This document shows, piece after piece, positions 6,428 through 12,170 of a DNA stretch of 12,170 bases; within the stretch, counting starts at the first letter, position 1, and each line of letters begins with the position of its first letter. The notes under the pieces are model-generated. The model made no database searches. It was not told the origin of the DNA and worked only from the letters and a program-made list of their open reading frames with translations. Source of the stretch: Rhizobiaceae bacterium UBA1291 (GTDB lineage Bacteria > Pseudomonadota > Alphaproteobacteria > Rhizobiales > Rhizobiaceae). Position numbers and translations under genes: made by a program. Where the stretch lies: contig DBUL01000135.1 in NCBI GenBank assembly GCA_002307905.1, positions 3,092 through 15,261 of the forward strand, read 5' to 3'.

Positions 6428-9400
6428 TCAGTATTCCTTCTCGTAGAAGATGCCGGCGCCCGCACCTTCCGCGCCTGCCTCGCCCTTCAGCTTGACGCCT
6501 CGGCCGATGTCGAGATTGATAACTGCCTTCGTTTCTCCGGCGCCACCTTGCTGGAGCTCGATATAGGTCCTGTCATTCAGGTATTTTCCGGCGCTGACCT
6601 TGGCCTGGCCCGTCTCGTCGGTCGAGATGTCGAGATCGTCGACGCCAAGCGTCGAGCGCAAGGCCTCGAACAGCGAGGTGGAGCGACCTCCGGCGAGTTG
6701 GGCGGCTGCGTCGGCCAACTGGGCAATCTGGAGGGGAGAAAGGCGTGCCATCGACTGGCCGAAGATCAGCTGCGCGAGGATTTCGTCCTGCGGTAGGGAC
6801 GGCGAAGACGAGAAGGAGACGGTTGGATCGTTGGCGAAGCCAGCGATCTTGATGATGATCGTCGTCGTTCCCGAGGTCGTCGTCGCCTCCATGTCGAGGA
6901 TTGGAATCAGCCCGCCGCCGAAGGTGATCGTTCCGTTGGTGAACTGCATGCGCTTGGTCAAGATCGAGAGGCGTCCGCGCCTGAGATCGAAGGCGCCGGA
7001 GACGTTCGGTGCCTGGGCGGTGCCGGTAACGGCGATCGTTCCGCCGAGCTCGGCGTCGATGCCGCGACCGCGCACAAAAATCTGCGTCGGCGACGACACG
7101 ATGAGGTCGAGATTGATCGATGACTGGCTGCCATGGCGCTCGGTCTTGGTGATCGTGGCCATCTGGCGGCGGACCGCCGGTGGCGCGTTCCTGTGCTGGA
7201 TGTCAAGTTCGGCGAGACTGGTCGGCAGTTTTTCCGGAATGGTGATTGCCGTCTCCGTCAGGTCGACCCTGCCGGCCAGAAGCGGAGCGGTGAGGAGCGG
7301 GCCCTTCAAGGTCAGCTGACCATCGGCTGTGCTCGCCATCATGGTGCCGTCGACATAGACGGCCTTGTCGAGCGTAATGGCGATGTCGGCGGGCATGCCG
7401 GGCGAGAGGATATCGATCGTGCCGCCGCCTGAAATCGTGCCGCCGCTCGCGAGTTTGCCGGTGAGGCCGGTGACGGAGGCGCGGTTGCCCTCCAAGGTAA
7501 GGGTTGCCGCCAGTTGCTCGATAGCGAGATTGCGGCGGACATCGATCAGGCGCGCGCCTGAGGTACGCACCGTTCCTGTGATCTGCGGCGCGCCGAGCCC
7601 GCCGGAGACGGAGACATTGGCATCCGCTGAACCTTCCAGCACAAGGCCCTGGCGCGACAGGAGGCCGGTCAGCGCGGCAAATGGCAGATTGCCCGTGAAA
7701 TTCATTGCGATTGGCCTCTCGCCGGAAAGGCTAAGCGTCCCGCCGCCGGAAAGGCCAAGCCCTGCCTCGCCGGTGGCCTGGGTGTCGAGCGACAGCCGGC
7801 CATCGCTGAACTCACCCTTCGCGGAGAGCGAGAACGCGCCGACGCCGGCACCCCGGGTCTGGGCAACGGCAGCGTTTGCCCAATCAAGTGCATAGTCGAC
7901 GACGGGCGCCGCAGGCGTGCCCTTGGCCGTGATCGTGCCGGAGATCGCACCTTCGGGCGCGAGACTGGGGGCTACTGTCGCGACTAGCGAGGCGGGTACG
8001 TTGCGAAGCACCGCATTCAGGTCAAGCGTTTCGCCGACATTGCCTGTGATGTCGACCGTGCCGGAGCCGGCAGAAATCACTGCCGTTTCGATCGTCACAT
8101 TGCCGCCGACGACGGCGAAGGCAGCGGGCCTGGCGAGTTTGAGCGGGATGCGGCGCGGCGTGGCCGAGAGGGCGTCGAGCGTGATCCGCAGTCCGGGCTC
8201 CTGCTGCTGGATCCGGCCCTCGGCCAGCAGCGGTGCGCCATCGTATCGGCCATCTAGATTAAAGGCTGTGTTGGACCCTTGTCGCGAAAATGCGAGTTCA
8301 GGTGTCTCTATACGATTGGCGCTGATCGACACAGTCGAGGCGCTGACACTGCCCTCGGCGGCGAAGGTGGCAAGGTCGGAGATGGCAAGGCTGATGTCGG
8401 GCGCGGCAATGGTGAGCGTGTCGCGGGTCAGAGTCGAACCGGTCGCCACGATTTTGGCAGACAGCTTGCCTCCGCTCTCTGTAAGGTCGACGGAGCCCTT
8501 GAGGTCGCCGCTTGCGTCTTGTCCCGCCAAGGCGGCGATCAGGCCGATCTCCGGCAAGTCGAAACTCAGTGTTCCCGAGGGTGCGAAGGCCGGCGAGAAC
8601 CTCAGTGCGCCCTCGATCCGGTTGGCTCCGACCGTTACTGCCAGCGCCGGAATCTCCGAGCGGCCGTCTTTGGAGACGAGATCGGCGGCCCCTTCGATCG
8701 GCTGCCCGTCGAGGGTCCCGGACATTTTCAAGGTGCCCTTCGGCACGCTGCGGTCCGCCGTTCCGTCGATCTCGACGGAGAGGTTCTCCAGCTTGCGCCC
8801 GGCGGCCACGGCTGCCTCACTTTTCAACGACAGCTTGCCCGCCAGTGCATCGAGCGGTCCTTCTGCGAAAAGGGCGAACTCGGCGCTGCCGCTGATGTTG
8901 TCAACCAAAGCGGCAAGGTTACTGATCCGGCCGGCGAGATCGGCCTTCAGCTCGTTTTCGGCGCCAAGGCTCACCGAGCCGGTCGCCTCGCCAAGACTCG
9001 TGGTCACCCTCAGGTCGGAGAGCCTGAGGTCGCGCGGCAACGCGTACTCGAGCGTGCCGGCAAGGCCGATCGTGCCCTCGAACTTGCTTGCAAGGTTCTC
9101 GGGCAGTACGCCGGGCACGGCGAACAACTCGAATCGGCCCGTCAACGCCTCTTCATTCAGCGCATATTCGCCGCTGAGCTTGCCGCCGATCGTGGTGCTT
9201 TCGATTGTGGCGCCGTCGAAGCCAAGCCTAGTCGCACTGATCACAAGTGGTGCCTTGATCGTCAGCGGCGCCTTGAGGATGCGATCGAGTTCGGTGTCGG
9301 CGAGCTGGCTTGCCGCGACGGAAAGCGTGGCCCGGAGAGGTCCCGTGAGGGTGGCGAGGTCGAAGGTATCGCTCGATGCCGCAAGATCGACGCCGGAAAG

Positions 9401-10591
9401 CGTGCCCTGCGCCAGTTCCAGGGAAGCGAAGCGGCCCGTCAGATCGATCGCCGTGCTGCTGGCCGGGCCGCTGACGGCAAGGGCAATCTGCTCGACTGTT
9501 GCTGCGATTGTCTGGTTTCCGCTTGTCCAGTTGAACGGAACAGGACCGGCTTTGCTGACCAGCCGGGCCTTCAGGTCGTTCGTCCCATTGGCGGTGTAGC
9601 GTCCGGAGGCGATCAGATCGAGGGCGGCGGTCGAGAGCCTGCCCCGTTCGATCGTCACTGCGCCATTGCGGTCGAGGCTGGCCGCAAGGTCGATCACCGT
9701 TTCGCCTTCGAAAGGAGGGCGAAGCGTCGGCGGGAGCAGCGCGTCGAAACGTCCGCCGCCCGTGGCAGTGATGCTGCGCAGGCCCGCGGCAATGCGGTGT
9801 GTGGCTTCAACGGCGAGCGTCGGGCGACCATCGACTTCGGCTGTCACCTTGCCCGTCCAGTCGCTGAGCGGGCCGTCGCCGTCGATTCCGAGACGAAGCG
9901 CCGGGCTGCCGGGAAGCCTTAGCAGACCGGCCAAAAGCCCATTCGCCGGCTCGTTCAACTCACCGGTCAGGCGCAGGCGATTTTCTGCGGGTGCATAGAC
10001 GAGGTCTGCAGTTGCCCCTGCCTCAGGAACCTCGGCGCGCGTGGCCCGAAGCTGCGCCGCGATGCGGTCGCTGACCGCCTGGCCAGAGCCCGAAAGCGAT
10101 AGTCGAATGTCCCTGCCGGCAAGTCCCTGACCGAGATCGACCACCGGAAGGTCGAGCGACCTTACGTCGATTTCGATCGGCAACGAAAAGCCGGAACCGT
10201 CTTTCACCACGTCTTGCTCCGCCGCGACGGGCGCGCGTCGGATGCGCACCGAGTTCGCGGCAATCCGCTCGGCCGTCAGGCGACCGCTCAGAAGATCGAG
10301 CGGTGACCAATCCATGGTGAGACCCCGGATCTCGCCGTACGTGCCTTGGCTATCAGCCAGGGTCACGTTGTCGATTCGCAGTTTGCCATCAAGAAGCGGT
10401 CCCGCACCGTCGATAGAGATCCGCTGGTCGGGCGTCGAGAGCATGGAAGCAAGTTGGCTGGCCACAAAGCTGCCGCCCACCGCGGTGAAGCCGCCCACGA
10501 GGATCGCCAGCAAGCAGAGCACCAGCGTCGCGCCGGCGCCATAGGCGAACAGGCGAAGGGCAAATCTCGTAAGGCGTTTCAGCAGTCGCAT
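6428..10591 (-). CDS. tamB: Translocation and assembly module protein TamB (DUF490/AsmA-like)
   Basis: Inner-membrane-anchored envelope protein of 1387 residues, in the family's usual range (E. coli TamB has 1259). With TamA it assists insertion of outer-membrane proteins, and TamB/AsmA-like bridges are also implicated in phospholipid movement across the periplasm. A basic start (R2, K5, R6, R9) precedes a single hydrophobic anchor at about 12-40. A long periplasmic body of repeated short beta segments, rich in Gly, Leu and Thr, follows, as expected for a lipid-binding beta-groove. The conserved C-terminal TamB domain covers about 1000-1387, with 'GTITFGGGLIPILDMEATT' and 'PQDEILAQLIFGQSM'. 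The start at 10591 lies 30 bases after the tamA stop; the nearest purine-rich site, GAAGGA, is unusually far at 13 bases. The protein ends with the expected F-Y-E-K-E-Y. Cotranscription with tamA is near certain. Confidence 0.95.
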   Translation of the reverse strand: MRLLKRLTRFALRLFAYGAGATLVLCLLAILVGGFTAVGGSFVASQLASMLSTPDQRISIDGAGPLLDGKLRIDNVTLADSQGTYGEIRGLTMDWSPLDLLSGRLTAERIAANSVRIRRAPVAAEQDVVKDGSGFSLPIEIDVRSLDLPVVDLGQGLAGRDIRLSLSGSGQAVSDRIAAQLRATRAEVPEAGATADLVYAPAENRLRLTGELNEPANGLLAGLLRLPGSPALRLGIDGDGPLSDWTGKVTAEVDGRPTLAVEATHRIAAGLRSITATGGGRFDALLPPTLRPPFEGETVIDLAASLDRNGAVTIERGRLSTAALDLIASGRYTANGTNDLKARLVSKAGPVPFNWTSGNQTIAATVEQIALAVSGPASSTAIDLTGRFASLELAQGTLSGVDLAASSDTFDLATLTGPLRATLSVAASQLADTELDRILKAPLTIKAPLVISATRLGFDGATIESTTIGGKLSGEYALNEEALTGRFELFAVPGVLPENLASKFEGTIGLAGTLEYALPRDLRLSDLRVTTSLGEATGSVSLGAENELKADLAGRISNLAALVDNISGSAEFALFAEGPLDALAGKLSLKSEAAVAAGRKLENLSVEIDGTADRSVPKGTLKMSGTLDGQPIEGAADLVSKDGRSEIPALAVTVGANRIEGALRFSPAFAPSGTLSFDLPEIGLIAALAGQDASGDLKGSVDLTESGGKLSAKIVATGSTLTRDTLTIAAPDISLAISDLATFAAEGSVSASTVSISANRIETPELAFSRQGSNTAFNLDGRYDGAPLLAEGRIQQQEPGLRITLDALSATPRRIPLKLARPAAFAVVGGNVTIETAVISAGSGTVDITGNVGETLDLNAVLRNVPASLVATVAPSLAPEGAISGTITAKGTPAAPVVDYALDWANAAVAQTRGAGVGAFSLSAKGEFSDGRLSLDTQATGEAGLGLSGGGTLSLSGERPIAMNFTGNLPFAALTGLLSRQGLVLEGSADANVSVSGGLGAPQITGTVRTSGARLIDVRRNLAIEQLAATLTLEGNRASVTGLTGKLASGGTISGGGTIDILSPGMPADIAITLDKAVYVDGTMMASTADGQLTLKGPLLTAPLLAGRVDLTETAITIPEKLPTSLAELDIQHRNAPPAVRRQMATITKTERHGSQSSINLDLIVSSPTQIFVRGRGIDAELGGTIAVTGTAQAPNVSGAFDLRRGRLSILTKRMQFTNGTITFGGGLIPILDMEATTTSGTTTIIIKIAGFANDPTVSFSSSPSLPQDEILAQLIFGQSMARLSPLQIAQLADAAAQLAGGRSTSLFEALRSTLGVDDLDISTDETGQAKVSAGKYLNDRTYIELQQGGAGETKAVINLDIGRGVKLKGEAGAEGAGAGIFYEKEY

Positions 10592-10621
10592 GCGGCTTTC
10601 TTTGTCCTTCTCGGGCGTGGC

Positions 10622-12170
10622 TCAGAAGCTCTGGCCGATGCCGGCATAGATGCCGTACTTGCTGCCGCCGTCGTAAGGGTCGAGCGGCATGGCAACGTCG
10701 AGGCGCAGAGGCCCGAACGGCGTCTGGTAGCGCAGGCCGATGCCTGCACCCATGCGGATATCGGAGAAATCCGGATAATTCGCGGCAGTCACCGACCCGA
10801 TATCGACGAAGGGCACGATGCCGATCGTTTCGGTGACGTTGACGCGAGCCTCGAACGAGCCGAGAGCATAGGCCCGCCCGCCGGTCGCATCGCCTGCGGC
10901 ATTGAGCGGCGAAATTTCCTGATAGGCATATCCACGCACCGAGCCCCCGCCGCCGGCAAAGAAGCGCCGCGTCGCCGGGACGGATTCGAGTTCGCTCGCG
11001 CCGACCAGCATTCCGGCCGAGATTTTTGCCGCCAGCACCACGCGGTCCTCGATGCCAAGGCTGTAGTAGCCTGAAATCGAGCCCTCAAAGGTTGAGAAGA
11101 AGGTCTCACCAAGGATTTCGTAGCTAGGGATGGCGCTCAGTGCGGCATTGAAGCCTTCCGTCGGGTTGAGCTTGTTGTCGCGGGTGTCGCGGGTATAGCC
11201 GAGCGGCACCCCGAAGGTCAGATAGGTGTTGTTGCCGAAGGCATCGTCGATGTCGTCATAGCCGAGCGACACGCCGGCCGTCACCTTGTCGTAGTCGGTG
11301 ATCTCATAGGCGAAAGCCACCTTGCCGAGGACCGAGGCGGCGTCATAGGACGCGGTCGTCAGCGTCGCGCCCTTGATGCTCGCCTCAAGCGTCGCCGAGG
11401 GGAAGAAGGCGCCCGGCTTGATGAAGGTGATGCCCGCGCTGTAATCGAGGTCCTCGACGCCGCTCCAGTCGCCGAGCCCGCCAACCTTGCCTTCAAGCCG
11501 CAGCGATTCCGCCTGGCCGAACAGGTTGCGATGGCCCCAATAACCCTCGACTCCCAGTCCGTCGATCGACGAGAAGCTGGCGCCGACGCCGAAATAGCGG
11601 TGCTTGCCCTCGGCCACGACGATGCCGAGCGGCAGCGAACCATCGGCAGCAAGTCCCTTCGCCTCGTTGATGGTCACACTGGAGAAGGTGCCGAGCGCTC
11701 GAAGCCGCTCCGCGGCCTTCTTCAACTGTTCCGGTGAATAAATCTGGCCCGGTCGCAGCCGCGAATAGCGGGCGATAAAGGCGGAGTCGACCTTTCGGGC
11801 ACCCTTGACGGTCACCTCGCCGATTGGCGCCACAGGCCCGGCCTCCACCGCAAGGACTACGTCGACCGTTCGCGATTCGTGATCGGCGATAACGTCGCGG
11901 CGCGCCAGCACCGCAAGCGGCCGGCCTTCGGCCTTCAGGTCGTCGACGATTTTCTCGCCCGCCTTCAGGATAATGAGCGATCCGGCCGGACCGCCCGGCA
12001 CCAGATCGTAGACGGAGGGGTCAAGGCCGGCGGCATCATCCTCGAGTGTCACATTTCCGAGAGAGAAGGCAGGGCCCGGATCCACCCGGATGCTGACCGG
12101 GATGGGACCATTGCGCGCGAATGCCGGAATGGGCGGCAGGTCGTCGATGTTGCGGCCGTTAATCGTGACG
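10622..12170 (-). CDS. tamA: Translocation and assembly module outer-membrane protein TamA, 5'-truncated by window edge
   Basis: Omp85-family outer-membrane beta-barrel with periplasmic POTRA domains, the partner of TamB. The frame stays open to the right edge, so the start, signal peptide and first POTRA region are missing; about 515 residues are visible. Numbered from the in-frame GTG at 12085, which is unlikely to be the true start, the last POTRA domain is at about 85-160. The barrel follows from about 165 to the end. The loop-6 motif V-R-G-Y at 383-386, preceded by a Gly-rich run, is the Omp85 hallmark. The C-terminal strand ends in Phe, as in most outer-membrane barrels. The upstream visible part ('NGPIPVSIRVDPGPAFSLGNV') belongs to a preceding POTRA domain. 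The POTRA layout and the tamB neighbour separate it from BamA. Confidence 0.92.
   Translation of the reverse strand, partial: VTINGRNIDDLPPIPAFARNGPIPVSIRVDPGPAFSLGNVTLEDDAAGLDPSVYDLVPGGPAGSLIILKAGEKIVDDLKAEGRPLAVLARRDVIADHESRTVDVVLAVEAGPVAPIGEVTVKGARKVDSAFIARYSRLRPGQIYSPEQLKKAAERLRALGTFSSVTINEAKGLAADGSLPLGIVVAEGKHRYFGVGASFSSIDGLGVEGYWGHRNLFGQAESLRLEGKVGGLGDWSGVEDLDYSAGITFIKPGAFFPSATLEASIKGATLTTASYDAASVLGKVAFAYEITDYDKVTAGVSLGYDDIDDAFGNNTYLTFGVPLGYTRDTRDNKLNPTEGFNAALSAIPSYEILGETFFSTFEGSISGYYSLGIEDRVVLAAKISAGMLVGASELESVPATRRFFAGGGGSVRGYAYQEISPLNAAGDATGGRAYALGSFEARVNVTETIGIVPFVDIGSVTAANYPDFSDIRMGAGIGLRYQTPFGPLRLDVAMPLDPYDGGSKYGIYAGIGQSF

Noticed and set aside
7917..9922. Long plus-strand open frames (560 and 547 codons) opposite tamB
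   Set aside because: They are antisense to a well-supported tamB, have Ser/Arg/Pro- or Gly/Arg-rich composition without domains, and overlap each other. They are expected by chance in GC-rich DNA.
6428..10591. Repetitive beta-rich TamB body as a possible adhesin or repeat toxin
   Set aside because: N-terminal anchor, conserved C-terminal TamB domain and linkage to tamA identify it as TamB; no adhesin or toxin features were seen.

Overview
The window looks like a chromosomal segment from an alphaproteobacterium of the Rhizobiales, most likely Rhizobiaceae (Rhizobium, Agrobacterium or Ensifer type). The basis is the high G+C content, dense gene packing, a soluble tandem-PAS chemoreceptor paired with CheW, an arginase/ornithine aminotransferase pair facing an Lrp-type regulator, and a TamA-TamB operon. 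This placement is a judgement from protein character; no search was run.

Layout from left to right. Bases 1-1001 (+) hold the C-terminal two thirds of an OFA-type MFS transporter, cut by the window edge, which carries an extra C-terminal helix. A strong bidirectional terminator (1066-1094) separates it from a convergent chemotaxis operon on the minus strand: a soluble PAS-PAS-HAMP-MCP receptor (1611-3395) whose stop codon overlaps the start of cheW (1132-1611). A gap of about 300 bases (3396-3703) holds the terminator of the next minus-strand operon and presumably the receptor promoter. That next operon is arginase (4926-5861) followed by ornithine aminotransferase (3704-4906). Divergent from arginase is an Lrp/AsnC regulator (5983-6408, +), across a 121-base intergenic region with a nested dyad. 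The regulator converges, 19 bases apart, on tamB (6428-10591, -), which lies 30 bases downstream of tamA (10622 to beyond the right edge, -).

How the genes work together. Arginase and ornithine aminotransferase turn arginine into urea, then ornithine into glutamate semialdehyde, with the Lrp-like protein as the likely local regulator. The receptor and CheW would form or join a cytoplasmic chemosensory array; the CheA kinase is not in the window. The receptor ends in a W-x-x-F peptide of the kind that tethers CheR. TamA (outer-membrane Omp85 barrel) and TamB (inner-membrane-anchored bridge) form the translocation and assembly module of the envelope.

I found no wholly new system, mobile element, CRISPR array, tRNA or rRNA. 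The points most worth a second look are the transporter's extra C-terminal helix, the receptor architecture with its tail peptide, and the nested dyad between arginase and its regulator.
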